This document shows positions 36,125 to 49,260 of a stretch of 64,000 nt of DNA, piece by piece. Source of the DNA: Amphiura filiformis (lineage: Eukaryota; Echinodermata; Ophiuroidea; Amphilepidida; Amphiuridae); contig NC_092639.1 of NCBI RefSeq assembly GCF_039555335.1, positions 33,016,353-33,080,352 of the forward strand, given 5' to 3'. Below the pieces are notes generated by a model. That model ran no database searches, was not told the origin of the DNA, and saw only the letters and a program-made list of their open reading frames with translations. Every line of letters begins with the position of its first letter. Position 1 is the first letter of the stretch. The translations under genes and the position numbers were made by a program.

Positions 36125-36713
36125 TATGACTGAAAACTATTGAAAACAATAATCTGCTGTATGAACTAATCTCCAAATTAATATCTTGGCGGTCAGGACA
36201 AGTTTAAAGATAACTGAACCTCAACCATTGTCCGTACACAAGTATTATTGATCTCTTCCTTACTTCACATTAGAACTACTGCGTGGTGTGGCCTCCATGA
36301 GCCCCTTAAGATATTAGCACCTAGCAAGAATTATAGTAAACGCATCCTCAGCAAAGTAGGATAGTTGAGGCTCCTCGTTTGGTTGAAATAAATATCACTA
36401 TTCTACGATCAGTTTAAGAATTTGTTATGAATATATTCCCTAGGGAGTTTTATCTTCTCTGGTTGGGTACCATGGTAACTACCTTCTGCCACCATATTCA
36501 TCATAGCCCAAAATGGAGTAGGCGGAATATTTGTTTCAATACAAGTGCCATTTCTTCTTATTTTCCTCATATTATGATTTGTGCCACAGAGAGGTTCTAA
36601 CTTCAGCTCACTTTTGGGGATCATTTTAATGTCACTTAACAGGTTACGCCACATTTTAAAGGATCATTTCTTGCAAACATAAATTAGACATTACATTACA
36701 AATTAGGCAAATA

Positions 36714-37072
36714 CCCAGTGAACACAAAACGTTTTGGACATCATTCACAAAAGATTAGAATCGTTTAAATGTCGGGTTGTATAAAGGGCATGTAATGGGT
36801 ATAAAATGTTTTCATAACATTCAAAAACATTTGTTAATAACGTACTGCAAATATTCTAAAATAAAATTTTAAGCGTAGACAAAATATTTGGCAACAAAAT
36901 GTTTGCAAAAACTTTTTTACAATATTATTTTGCAAACGTTTTTAAAATATTGTTGTGGTGTGTTTTCATTCAAAACGTTTTAAAAAGTTTTCTTGCCCTT
37001 TATATAACACGACATTTAATGTTATTAAAATGTTTTTATCTAAACCAAAACCCAAAATATGTTTGCCGGTTA
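36714..37072 (+). mobile_element. Intronic AACGTTTT repeat (copy 2)
   Basis: Counterpart of 27039-27360 and less deleted. It ends about 70 nt before the terminal-exon acceptor. Confidence 0.7.
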
Positions 37073-37143
37073 AACAAGCCCGTAATTTTCTAAATAAATA
37101 ACAATATCGGTTATGATCTTGTTTTGTATTTTTAATATTTCAG

Positions 37144-37458
37144 CGACAAATCCCTTTGATGGTTCGAGCCTGTCCGGAGCATCACGAATGGGCGCAAATT
37201 AGAAGTGGTATAAATTTAGATAACACCGAAGTACAAATTACTGAAAGGCAATGGTTTTGGCGTACAACATGCCTGAATAATACACAATCCTGCTTTGGAT
37301 TTAAACAACGAGACGATGGACTAAGATCTGAATGTCGACAGACTAATTCATGGATGATTGCCTGGGCAAAACCAGCTAGTGCAATGGACTATCGGTGGCA
37401 ACATATTGCAGTTCCCACAGGATGTGCTTGCGCAGTACCAGTTATGTCTACATTTTGA
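37144..37458 (+). CDS. Neurotrophin/Spatzle-like cystine-knot ligand, terminal exon (intact copy)
   Basis: The exon follows acceptor ATATTTCAG and is open for 104 codons to TGA. It has six cysteines with gaps of 32, 6, 13, 29 and 1 residues and ends CAC plus eight residues. The order C...C..C...C...CxC, the WFWRTTC strand before C2 and the WQHIAVPTGCAC ending match the neurotrophin/Spatzle cystine-knot fold (NGF family: ...RFIRIDTACVC). The 6- and 13-residue gaps are, as I recall, closer to insect Spatzle than to vertebrate NGF (9 and 11). NNT after C2 is a possible N-glycosylation site. It would act as a secreted dimer on a Trk/p75- or Toll-type receptor; the receptor cannot be told from sequence. 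An ATTAAA at 37590 is a candidate poly(A) signal. The superfamily call is firm; orthology is not. Confidence 0.8.
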   Translation, partial: RQIPLMVRACPEHHEWAQIRSGINLDNTEVQITERQWFWRTTCLNNTQSCFGFKQRDDGLRSECRQTNSWMIAWAKPASAMDYRWQHIAVPTGCACAVPVMSTF

Positions 37459-37589
37459 GAGCTGGTACCTCAGACTGGTACCTCACTTTGAAGCATTTTT
37501 CCCGGAAAACATAATTTAAGTAGCTCCAAAGATATGGTGATAATTGATTTTTAACTACTATTCTTCGCTGTGGTATGTTTATATTAAGA

Positions 37590-37595
37590 ATTAAA
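37590..37595 (+). promoter_or_regulatory. Candidate poly(A) signal ATTAAA
   Basis: An ATTAAA hexamer 132 nt after the stop codon of the intact terminal exon, followed by an A-rich stretch. It is a common variant signal; usage is untested. Confidence 0.3.
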
Positions 37596-40500
37596 TATTA
37601 TCATAAAAAAAGCCTTTGGAACCGTGAAAGGCTGATACTATTACCACATATGCACCAAACCAGATTCTATTAAAATAGGGTGTATGATTGCATTTCTATT
37701 CGGTGACATGTTTAATACTAAACATAGACGACGTTCATGACGTTGTTTTTGATCCGATATGTTCAATTGGAACTTGTTTACACTATCAAAGATGCATCAG
37801 AACGGTTGTTTTTAATATGAGACCAGTAAAATAGTTTGACTACATTACTTGAACAGAAAATTTGTGGGTGTAAATTGCAACGTTTTTGGTACCATTTTAC
37901 ACTTAATACTGGCTAACTCAAATGTCATCAGTAAACTGACCTTATTGTTCAGTTCATTATGATAATGGATGCAACCTGCAAGTCACCGATAGAATCCATG
38001 ATGTCATTCTGATGTGAAGTGTAACATGTACAGTTTTGCATTGGAGAATCACGTTTTACGAAGTTCTGAAGGTGAGGGCGACCTTACAACAAAATGTTGT
38101 ATAAATTCACCATACAAATTGCTTACATCACGTCGTGTCGCCCACGTACTTTTTTTTTAACTCGCTGTGTACTTTCAGTTTGTTTAGAGTTATCTGATGC
38201 GTGAATTCGGAAGTGTGGAGGAAAGCCGCCGGCTAGTGTTTGCATTCTGTTTCATACACCTCTAAAGGAGACTCCGAGGTTTGTTGAAAAAGAGGGCTAC
38301 AGGTTATTTACTAGGATGTACATTAAACCGTAACAGCTATAAACCAGATGATGAAATGTGTAATATTTTACCTAAAAACAGCTGTTTGAAAATGACATTT
38401 CTATATCAGGTAATACTGCCCGCAAGAGAATTAAGGTACCATTTATGTTTACCTTTGTATATCATACAAAGACAGATGTGTCATAATTAGAACAAGTAGC
38501 CAATAGAGGCCCTGCATGCTTTTATCGATTGGCGCCAAACAAAGGATTTGAACCGGTGTCATTCACCGTAATCATGGCGCAGTGCAGTCCATTCAATCGA
38601 ATGGTGTCATCAAGGGCATCAACCTATTTGATCGTAGTGCATTTGTTATGTGTGTGAGACTAAGTCTCGAGGTAGATTGCAATCATGCTTTTGTTTAATG
38701 TATTTGAGAAGTCCGCCATATTTACGGAATGATATGATCATATACACAACCTCTATAGATGCATTTTTTAAGACATGATGATCCAAATTGGGTGTTTTAT
38801 TGATTAGTACAGAGCGTTGTCGACCAAGATAACTAGCGCCGTCCTTTCTAATTCTGTTGATTTAGAACATTAAAATGCAACTTTGGATATCAATAATCCT
38901 TCCTTATGTTTTAGGAGGTGAACATAACTGGTACCTTGATGACTTATGGCTGCAAATGTGTAAGGTCACCGTTAGGTCACCGTTAATGTAATTCTTATCC
39001 GATTTCAATACATGAGGTATTAAATCAGAGCTAAAGAGTATAGGTATTAGTTGCTGGTTTTAGTTTTGACGTCTTTGTTTAGGATATCGGGGTGAACAGA
39101 ACTGGTACCTTAATGACTAATGGATGCATTATGTGTAAGGTCTTTAACGCTTCTACGGCTACTTTTATGGTAACGTTTTCAATTTGCATCCGATTGGAGA
39201 AGCGATTTACCGATTTATAAAAATCACTAGCATGCCTGGTGTCAAATCGCCACAAATAAATCCCCAGGCAACCTATGAGCGGTACAAATCCCTGTCACTG
39301 TCTACTGCTAAAACCAGCGATACACCTAAAAGAGTGGTAGCAATATGCAATCGCCAGTCTTGGATCGCTAGCGAGTTACAGCTCAATCGCAGCGACTGCT
39401 ACATATATTTTAAGATGTGGTAGCAATATGCAAGGTGCCAGTGATTAGCATGCATAGGTACCGCGTGAAGGTTGTAGTGCAGGGCGATCTATTCAAAAAT
39501 TGTATTCATCTATTGCTATGGTAAGTAATCCTGTTACATCATCACTTCGACAGCGAATAGTGACCAATATTTGGTAACTTATATAGGACTGCAGTCCATG
39601 ATGACAAAAATATATTTAAGTTATTTTGTTGTTGTTGCATTGTCACGTCCGCTATACGATCTCCTCGTCATACACATTTGACCAAACACAATAAGACAAA
39701 GCCAAAACCTTTGCCATTTCAGCAAGGTTCGGCTTTCTCCCATTGTAACTGACCATTTGTATATGACTACCTATTCTTGGAGGCGCTATTAATTTCTCTG
39801 TGTATCCAGGTGTATCTGTGTGCATCAGTATCAGGGCGAAGTTCATTGGATTCCCCGGGATTAAATAGCAAGTACTTTATTATTATTGCAGAGTGGATCG
39901 AGGCGACTGCTAATTAAAAATTCATAACAATTATGTATGTAACAGTCGATAGCGCGGACATTTCTACACTTGGAAACAAACGGAATTTGTCACACGTATT
40001 CGTTGGTAATAGAAAAACGGTAAAGTGGGTGCCCTTTCAAGAATACGTACTCTATTTAATCAGTTGTGAATGAAAGAGGACCTAGTTTGCATCCCCTCTG
40101 TAATTTAATTTTCATTTGATGTCCTAAGGATGTCTATTACCAGATTTCCCAACATTAGCTAATGATTCTAAGAGTGTACGGATCAATCATAAGTCAACAC
40201 AGGGGTCAAATTTTAAATTTGCTCAAACTTTGTTGACTTGTTTTTACATGACAAGCAATTTTCGTTCAAATCGGAGCGTTTTTCATTTTTGACCCTTGTG
40301 TGGCCAAAAAAACTGACCACCTCCTGAACCTTTTTGCTTAATAACTGAATAACGGTATGTCGCAGATAATAATGTCAAACTATACTTTTGACAATTAAAG
40401 TTTGAAATTTGACCTTTGATTGACCCTTGCGCGCTTCAAATCACTTTTTGATTTTAGGAACGTGTCAAATCTAGTCATAGACACTCTTAGCACTTATGAA

Positions 40501-41320
40501 AAAGGTGTAATTAAATCACAGTGGTGTTCAAATTAAGCCCTCAGCCCGATACATTCATAGCGTATTCACTCACATTTTCATCAATTGGAGCAAGATGCTG
40601 TTGCACGGTGATCTTGCTGAGTGCAAGTGCTGATAACCTCTCCTGAGTTATTACGCTTTTATGTGCCGGTTAGTTCGGTCACATTTTACCATGTTGGTGT
40701 GCTTGCTTTATCATAATGTACTTATTAATATAGTATTTGTATTCAATCGTTTTATTTTGGTATAATTTCAAATTGTATCATATCATATTTTGATAGAAAT
40801 GTATTTTATATTCAGTTGTATTATTTTGGCAAAGTTTAAAATGTATAATATTTCTTGTAATTGCTATTCTAAGATGTGCTGCAATAGATTTAATATTATA
40901 TTTGTTATCACACGAGGAAACAAAAACAATGTAATGTGGCGCTACATGTGGAATGTCAGGGCTCTAAATGAAGGTTTTAAATCAAATGAAAATTTCATTT
41001 ATACTATAATATGTACCCGTGATGCATTCCTTCTTGTTTTAGACAACATGTATTAATTTCGATACTACATGTATTATAACAAAAGCCATTCTCTTCTGAA
41101 ATGATCGGACTTTCCTTCAAGAAAATAGTCATAGTGGCCATGATGAAACACGTGTTTTTTGTTGTTTTTGTTTTGTAATTTGTATATTTTTCTGACATAA
41201 GGCACCGTATGGAAATTGGATCAATCCGGGTTCGACCCCTTCGATGCTGTGTCGATATTTGTTATCGACTAGTTAATCAAGGCTTCATTGTCCAATTATC
41301 TAACCGATCCACAGATCTTG

Positions 41321-41684
41321 TTAAGGGTACGCGAGGTTGGTTGGTCGAAGCAGCCAAAAAATCGTTTTTCATTGTCTAAATCAATATATTACTGGAAAAA
41401 AACACTTTGATTTTTTGCAAAAGTTCATTCTACAAATCATATACTTTAAAAACTTGCTTGATGTTAATGGGTTATGTACGTTTTATAAAAGTATTGTTGT
41501 TTCCGCCCTCTTTACAACGTAACTCAAGAACCACAGGACATACAAAAGTATATCTGTAATATTTGAACACTCGCTACACACTCGCTATGAAATGATCAAT
41601 GCAATTTTTGCCAAAGCTCACTACCATTCGCAAGATGCTCTGAACTACCAAATCACAACAGTTTAAAATAGTTGCTAACCTTAA
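41321..41684 (+). mobile_element. TTAAGGGTA...CCTTAA MITE family, copy in segment 2
   Basis: Duplicate of 31622-31987 within the 9.5-kb copy 2. Confidence 0.75.
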
Positions 41685-42098
41685 AGTAGCCCTTCTACTT
41701 ATCATTATCGGGATTTGCAAGACAACATACATTTGTTACGCAGGTTAAAAAGGTTAAAACATATTTTTATTTTTTACTTTGAAGGTGAAATTAGTCAATA
41801 ATGTTCAAAAATCGTACGAGAATAATTTTTGTATTTATGATATTGTTGTTTATGTTGTGTGACCCTTAAACTTGACTTGCACTTTGACTTCTGAACTTTG
41901 ACCTGTATTTTCACTTTTTGAGTTCAGATCATAATAATTTACATGGCTACTGCCTATGTTCAAACCAATATTTTTATACATAGTATTGGTTATAATTCCA
42001 GGTAGCCAAGTGTTGTCATGTCTTGCAATAATCACACTAGACAGTGAGGGAGAATGATAAAAGCCATATTCCTCCGCTTTAGGCCAAAAAAAAAAAAG

Positions 42099-42530
42099 TT
42101 GTTTGTTTGTCCTCCACCGCCCGCTCCTCAGATTAAGACCTGAACACATTTTTTATTTTATTCATTTTTTTTGAATAAAAATAAGTATTTTTTTTTCAGA
42201 TTTGGAGTATCTCTGGACCTAGCTAGAGCTAAATACTAAGATCTTTCATGGTTGAAAATTAAAAAAAAAACCACAAAAACATTTTGTGTCTTCAATATGC
42301 AAAGTTATAACTTGTGTTCATGTCATAGTCTATTATTTTTAGTGACTTCATAATACATTGGATTTGAAATCATTAAAAGACTATGACTATTGTTTTTTTT
42401 AAGTCACCATGAATGATTGTAGCATTTAGCTCTAGCTAGGTCCAGGAATATGTACGTACGCCAAATCAACAAAAAAAATCCGCCCGCCCGCACATCCTCT
42501 TTCAAAGCTGTGGAGGACAAACAAACAATT
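42099..42530. mobile_element. Nested foldback element (copy 2)
   Basis: Counterpart of 32390-32855, with differences in homopolymer length near the 3' arm. Confidence 0.75.
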
Positions 42531-43374
42531 ATTTTTTTTGGGCCTTATGAAACCTTCAAAGAAAGATATGGTTCATGTATGCAACCCATGTATGTGTGAT
42601 AAATGCAAGAAGTGGCCCTCTATATTAAGATTAACAAACTATCCGTGGAAAACTGGAGGGCGACATATTTGCTGAACGTCTGAAAAGTTGTGGACACAAT
42701 GTATTACCTGAAATCTTTCAGTTCGATTGAATTTAAATATGTGGTTGGATATACTGTTTTCAGTAACAAAGAAATTAGTTCGAGTCTATCGTCCCTGTCA
42801 ATCAGTCTCCTCGTGGTCCATAATTAGTTAGTACCGGAGTTTAATTGACAGGATTGTCAGACGATATTAAACTAATTGTTTTTCTGAATTTCTGACTTAT
42901 ATTATAATAGGTGAACGAACGTGGACATTGACGGTACGTAAATACGCGATGTCACATGAGGTGCTGTAACCAATTGGTACTTTGAATGGCACCATATTGA
43001 CATTAAGTTCGTTCACTTGGTGCTGTCTATTATTATTATCGCCTTCGTATAAATTAGGTAGATGGTCATGCTGGCAGGACCTTAATTTGATGAATTCGTT
43101 GAACGTGTAGCTAAAAAATAGATATAAAATAGTTCGTTAATTTTAAATTTGGATGACTACGTTAATTTGTATATTACACGTTATCTTTAACTTAATGGTG
43201 CACGTAGGATCGCGTTTTGCAAAAAAATGTATGATTTTATTTTCATCATACCTTTAAAGTAACGAAGACAGATAATAAAGGTTTATATTTTTGTAAAGGC
43301 AATAATTTGATATTAAATTGTGACTTTGAACTTCATAATTATCAATATAGAGACAAAATGCAGTAATTACAGTA

Positions 43375-43765
43375 GCGTTGCCAGCGGGATGGCAGGGGGA
43401 AGATTGCCCCCTGACAAAAAAAAAAAAAAAAAGAAAAGAAAAAGTACCCCTCTGACAAAAAAATGAAAGAGAAAATCTGAGGAAAAGGAAAGGGCAAGGA
43501 GCCCTTTTCCACCATAATTCACCCGATCATGGGCCAAAATAATGTAAAACCCAAATTTCTTGCACGCTGAGCGCGCACATTTTCACTCTAAAGCCATTTT
43601 TATCCCGATCATGGGCGAAAATAGTGTAAAATACAATTTTTAACGCGCTACGCGCGCAAATCGTCACAATTGGGAGCTCGAAGAGTACAGTCTCTCTCTC
43701 TAAAGAAAACAAATTTATTTTTGCCCCTCTGACCAAGAGAGCTGGCTAAGCCGCTGAGTAATTAT
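43375..43765. mobile_element. Probable MITE with imperfect ends (copy 2)
   Basis: Counterpart of 33683-34075. Confidence 0.5.
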
Positions 43766-45282
43766 CTTACTATACAGTACCTAAAGGCATGAATTTTGCC
43801 GGGTATGTTAGTTCAATGATATTTATTACAATAATGTATGTCTAAATGTTGACGAAACTTGAGGGCGTCCTCCAGATGGCGTCATTTGCACCTCAAATTT
43901 CAAAAATCGATAGCTTCGATGATTACCCCCACGCGGTGCTAAAGCACCGGGATGGCTGCTTTGCACCTATTGAGTGGCACTATGCAGTTTTCTTTTATTT
44001 CATGTGACACTTCAACAAATCTATTTGAGGAAGCCTGCTTCAGATCTTTATTTGCTGTATTGAATTCGCAGAACAGTGGAAGGATTCTAAATGTATTATT
44101 TTCACGAACGAAACAGTCAATTTTGAAATTCAAAAAGTAAAACTCTGCTTAATTATGCAATTGTATACTAAGTATGTAAAAAAAAAATTCTGTCGGTACA
44201 TTTCTTTCAGAGACACGCTGTGGTAGCAAAGGGACGTAACAAGTCATATACCGGTATTGAGATATTTTAAATATGTATGAGTATGTTGCAAAAATAATTA
44301 GGTAATTTGTAAACTTTATAATACATTTGTTAAATGCTCATGTCAAAACTTACCCTAACCTACATTTACCTTGACCCCCCCCCCCCAGTCTAATGGTGCG
44401 TTCCTTACAACGAGGAACTATATCATTAACAAAATGTCCAATTTTGAGTCTCAATCAAGAACAGGTGTTCATAATCCTAAAATAAAACTGGGTAATGGGA
44501 TCTTTTCTGATTACGCGGAATATTTTTTCTGCACTCATTCATCCAATTTTTGTCTACTCACAACACAGACGTGTCAATTTCGTGTTTGAGCTAAACAGAA
44601 TTAGAACTCCAATGTTTTTGCTTGCTAGTGACTCTGAACACCCTCCTTAACAATAAAAAAGGACAAAAAAGGAAGTAGGGGGCAAATGGTAATTTGCATA
44701 ATATTCAAAATGGCCGCTAATGCCGGGCTCAAATTTTCAAAATAGGGCGAATATGGGTAAAAAACCCATATATCATTATTAGCATTCAGACAATGTAAGC
44801 GTAACATCATAAAATAGGTCAAGATTAACATGATTCAATGGGCTTTTACTCTTTTCCCTGTTACCCACGTAACGAAACATCTCAGATATTGTAAACTATT
44901 CTTTAGTTAAATTTTTTTCCCAAGCGGAACAATTTGAGACCACTTTGATCAAAATCGGAGCATTACGGAGCATACATTTGGAAATGAATTTGGAGAAAAC
45001 CTTCTGTTAATAAAATACTATGCTGAGCCACCAGCCTGGGTGACTCACGCTCCAGTAATTTCAGATGATTGAGCTCAGTAATACATCAGAATGTCTTCCA
45101 ATTCATGAAAACAAATAGATAATCAGCTTATCGGATTAAAAGCTTAGAGGGAAGGTCTTGCTGCTCAACGAGGTTTTCTCCCAATTCATTCTCTAATGAA
45201 TTACGCACCAATTACACGTTCAAAGGAAATTACACTGCAACATTTTTTTCGTGCGTGCTTCCTGCCCGTTTTTCTGTATAAA

Positions 45283-45450
45283 TATAAAAAATATCAATTT
45301 TTGATATTTTGCCATAATGTTTATATTATATCGCGAAAAAATCAATATTATTTGATATTAGAAGGACATTCCTCGTATTCATAATACAATGTGCTTTCAT
45401 ATCCCACAAAAATATTGTACAGACGTTTCTATCCGATCCCATAAATCTGG
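45283..45450. mobile_element. Long-palindrome MITE fragment
   Basis: Right-half remnant of the family at 9343 and 15588 (TATTTGATATTAGAAGGACAT...CGTATTC...CCACAAAAATATTGTA). Confidence 0.55.
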
Positions 45451-45656
45451 CAAACTTTTTAACATTTACTCCAATAGATAACAGCTCATAATTGTAGGTT
45501 ACATCACGTGGTTCGACTCAGTGACTTTCTTTACTTTCTGATATTGAAATTACAGGGACTCGCACCGACTCTACCTAAATAAACCAAGCTCAAATTTACT
45601 CGACTTGACCCGTTATTAAATTAACTGGCGACTGACTCTACTCGACCGGTGCTGCG

Positions 45657-45797
45657 TGCAAAACCACATACCTTTGCAAAATATGATATTTTGCATATGC
45701 AAAATTACATACTTTCCAAAAGTATGTAGTTTTGCATATGCAAAACTACATACTTCGGCAAAATATGTAGTTTTGCATATGCAAAACTACATACTTT
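45657..45797. repeat. Palindromic minisatellite centred on GCATATGC
   Basis: Three to four tandem copies of a 35-46-bp unit containing GTTTTGCATATGCAAAAC flanked by AGTATGTA / TACATACTT. Each unit is itself a near-perfect palindrome. Related pieces lie at 46338-46382. Confidence 0.85.
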
Positions 45798-47479
45798 ACG
45801 GTCACTATGAAAAAATTGAAGTTTTGCTGGGAAACCCCGTGCAGTTCGTGTTTGTGAATAAGGGCGCATGTCACAATGATCCTAAAGTATTATAGGATAC
45901 ATATTATATAAATTATTCTTTGAAATTAGAGAATATTAGAACAGTGACCAGTATCCATTCTGCTAGCGGCCGATACTGAACAACACATACACGGCCTTGA
46001 CCTGCGGCACGGTCTAAATTCTGAGTGATTTGCATGCTGGTCAGAAGATAAATATACAGAGTGACCTTCAGCTTCTCCGTGTTTGGCCCGGGTGTTTGGT
46101 CAGACCTACCGTATAGGCGTAGGCTGCATGGGGTGTATCCTGCATAAATTAGTGTTCTTGTTCAACCTGAGACTAGTAGCCTACCTCAGGTTCAAACACA
46201 TGTTTCACACTTCAGTGTACGCTGCATGACTGTATGTTTCTGTTTTCAGGGATGATTATCGTAATGTCTATTTAATGATGAGGGACAGTAATTTGGTAGT
46301 ATGCACCCTTACAGCACACATCGCGCGGTGTTTCTTTATGCAAAATAAAAGTTATGCAAAACATCATACTTTGTAAGTATGTAGAAATGAATGTTTTACC
46401 TGCTGTGCGGTGGTTGACTTGACTCGTTATAACTCGGGCATCTACACTGTGGTATTTGGCCCTGAATTTAGATCACCATGTGAAGTGAGTCAGACAGTGA
46501 CCCAACTTGACTTTACGATAACCTTCAAATCAGACAAATCTGAGTTGAAGTACATGTTATTGGTTCAGCGTTACGCGACAAATCTGACGATAGAATTTAG
46601 GCTCGTTGAACTTATTGCATTAGCACTTTAGGCACGTTCTTAGGACCTCATGTGAAGTATTTTAAGTCAGTGAATCATGTATCAAAATTGAACTACGATG
46701 TATGACTATTTATTTTTCTACTATTACATTGAATCGACTGACTCAACTTGAACTCGACTTTAATCTACCAGAAAATGTATTCATCTATTAAACATTAAAT
46801 TTACTTACTTCGACGGGCGATTGACTCAACTTGTTATAACTCTGATACTCTGCACTGTTATTGGACCCTCAACATTTACCTTTATCAGCGATTAACTCGA
46901 TTCAAACGGAGACCTCCTGTGAAATGTATCAAGATTGAATGTACAAGCGATTTTCATTATTTTCTAATTTTGACATTATATAGTGACTCGCCTCTACTCT
47001 ACCTAAAAATAGCTCAAAATTACTTAACTAACCTTCGATTGACTCGACCGACAATTCAGTTGAATCGTTACAACTCTGAGGTTGAAGAATGCCGGGGCTG
47101 ACATGGGACCCTCAACTTTTATATACCTTCATTTGCCTAGACTCTAACCACAACTGACTCTATTCGACTGACGATTGACTCGACTGACATTGCAACACAT
47201 AATCACATTGTATTTACACATTTTGACCTCGTTTCAGGTATTTATTGCGATATGAGTATGCAGTGAAGTGATTTTATTTTTTACATGGAAACAGCTCAAA
47301 TTGACTCAACTTTAAATATTCGATTGGCTAGACTCTACCACGATTGACGAGACTCGTTTACAACTCTGACATTTACATAATTTGCGACTATTATATGACC
47401 CTAAACTTTTTGTACATGCGGTTGACTCGAAACAAACGGTGATTGACTCGACTTGTTGCAACATACATTATCAATGTTA

Positions 47480-48660
47480 GGCGATGCGTCCAAACAAAAC
47501 CCTTTTGCGTAAGGGAAATCCATTTGTCAAACCCCTTAGGCGTAGCAGACATGGCAAAATATCTAAGGGATTTGAAAGAACATTTTGCTGTACGACTTGA
47601 TACGAATCCTCAAGACATTTGCGGACTCGACCGAAACCCGTTATCGAACCAATTATGACCATTTGAGAGTTTCTTTTATATCAGGAATTGATTATCTACG
47701 ACCATCAATTTCCACATAAGAGATCACAATGGGCGACTCATAGTGCATGACGAAGATCGATATCACTGTTTTACCACAAGTTTTACTCTGAATTTTTACC
47801 CAGTGCCCAAAAATTAATTATTATTTGCAACACATAAGCATGTTTGTGTTTTCTTGTAGCTATTTTTCATGTAGATTTCGATTATGATATAAAAAAAAAC
47901 ACGCGAAATTTCATATTTTTTATTAGTTTGTTTAACTATTTAATATACGGACTGAAAATAACCCACTATCGATTGCAAACATAGATAGGTCCCTACCATT
48001 ACCATCGTGGTCACGATCAATTGCACTGCTCTCCGGAATCTGGTTTTACAGCCACTTACGGTTATACGAGGTATTGTTGTCGATTTTCATTATCTGAATC
48101 AATATTTTATTGAAAAATAACACTTTGGTGTTTTGCAAAAGTTCATTCTACAAATCATATACTTTGAAAACCTGCTTAATGTATTGTTGTTAATGGGTTA
48201 TGTACGTTTTACAAAAGTGTTGTTGTTTCAGCCCTCTTTACAACATAACTCAAGAACCACAGGACCTACAAAAGTATATCTGTGATATTTGAATTCTTCT
48301 TCACGCTCGCTATAAATTGAGCAATGCAATTTATGCTAAAGCTCACTACCATTCGCCAGATGCTGTGAACTACATTTTTTTTGTTGCTGCTTCGACCAAC
48401 AATACATCGTATACCCTTAATATCAATAGCTCTAATTGGGGTATCTGACCATCTCAAGTGGCTATTATGTCGTATAACTTGAACTTGTCGTATAACTTGA
48501 ATATAAAGCTAAGGGAGTCGAAGCCTTCCAGCCCCCACCCCATACATATATCAACAAACACAAATTTTGAGGATTCCTCTTAAAATATAAGGGATTTCTT
48601 TCTCGGGATTTGCTCAGGGATTCCCCTTACACAAAAGGGAATTCTTTGGACGCTTCGCCT
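47480..48660. mobile_element. TIR element about 1.2 kb with nested MITE
   Basis: Left end TTAGGCGATGCGTCCAAA with CCTTTTGCGTAAGGG; right end the inverse (CCCTTACACAAAAGGG, then TTTGGACGCTTCGCCTTA). It contains the TTAAGGGTA-family MITE at 48057-48420. No transposase. Confidence 0.7.
48057..48420 (+). mobile_element. TTAAGGGTA-family MITE with both ends preserved
   Basis: ATACGAGGTATTGTTG at the left; GCTTCGACCAACAATACATC and GTATACCCTTAA at the right. Confidence 0.75.
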
Positions 48661-49260
48661 TAGTGTGAGTCAGCCAGTGAGTTGTATATCAAGGTGGGCT
48701 CAAGCGGGTTGTTTACTACAGATATTAAACAGTGACTCGACCGACTCGACTTGACTCGACTCGGCTCTACCTGTACAACACCGTGACTGACTTTAAAACT
48801 CTTACCTTTACATTTTACATTACTGTTTCAGGTCCCTCAACTTATACGTACCTGCGATTGATTCGACTTAAACGAAGATGGGATCAATTTGACTGGGGAT
48901 TGACTATACTTATTACAACACTGGCATTCAAAGTGGGTGGTATATTGATATTTAATAATCTGGCCCGACTCAGTGGATTTTGTTTATTGTCTACCATAGT
49001 ACGGATACGTACACTCAACTTACAATCTACTAGACAAATAGCTCAAATTTACTTAATTAACCGTCGATTGACGACTTATTACAACTCTGACTTTTTACCA
49101 ATTTTGAGGCTGTTATGTGACCCTCAAAAATACGCATTTGAATTCGACTCAAACAGTGGTTGACTCTATTCGACTGGCGATTGACTCGACTTATTGCAAC
49201 ATTGGAATTAACATATATTGGGAGCGTTATGGGACCCTCGCAGTGAGCCAGCGAAAGTGA

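Larger units (their letters stand above)
35441..44947 (+). repeat. 9.5-kb near-identical segment, copy 2 (starts at N gap)
   Basis: This is the partner of 25756-35240. It carries the intact ligand exons and continues past 44947 into sequence that copy 1 lacks. The stretches 37.7-41.3 kb, 42.6-43.3 kb and 43.8-44.9 kb show no gene. Small ORFs here recur in copy 1 and look like chance frames. Confidence 0.9.
45540..49260. repeat. Degenerate GACTCGAC-rich tandem array, copy C
   Basis: Blocks such as GATTGACTCGACTTGTTGCAA, TTACACATTTTGGGACTGTTAT-like and GACCCTCAACTTTTA recur irregularly every few hundred bases. The unit is diverged and rearranged. No frame stays open consistently, and the 143-codon ORF at 48732 runs through several repeat blocks. 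A paralogous array lies at 54620-58640. Interrupted by the elements at 47480-48660. Confidence 0.7.

Noticed and set aside
45657-45797. CRISPR-like repeat spacing
   Set aside because: Units are palindromic tandem repeats with near-identical spacers in an animal genome; there are no unique spacers or cas genes.
46244-46292. Exon-like stretch after TTCTGTTTTCAG with a GTAGTA donor
   Set aside because: The donor is weak, the peptide is unlike the ligand cassettes, and it sits within a repeat array.
47443-47658. 71-codon ORF with MAKYLRDLKEHFAVRL
   Set aside because: Lies on the terminal inverted repeat of the 47480-48660 element; the frame is not kept elsewhere and no domain is recognised.
48732-49163. 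143-codon ORF, among the longest in the window
   Set aside because: It crosses several degenerate array blocks, has no recognisable domain, and the paralogous array does not keep the frame open.
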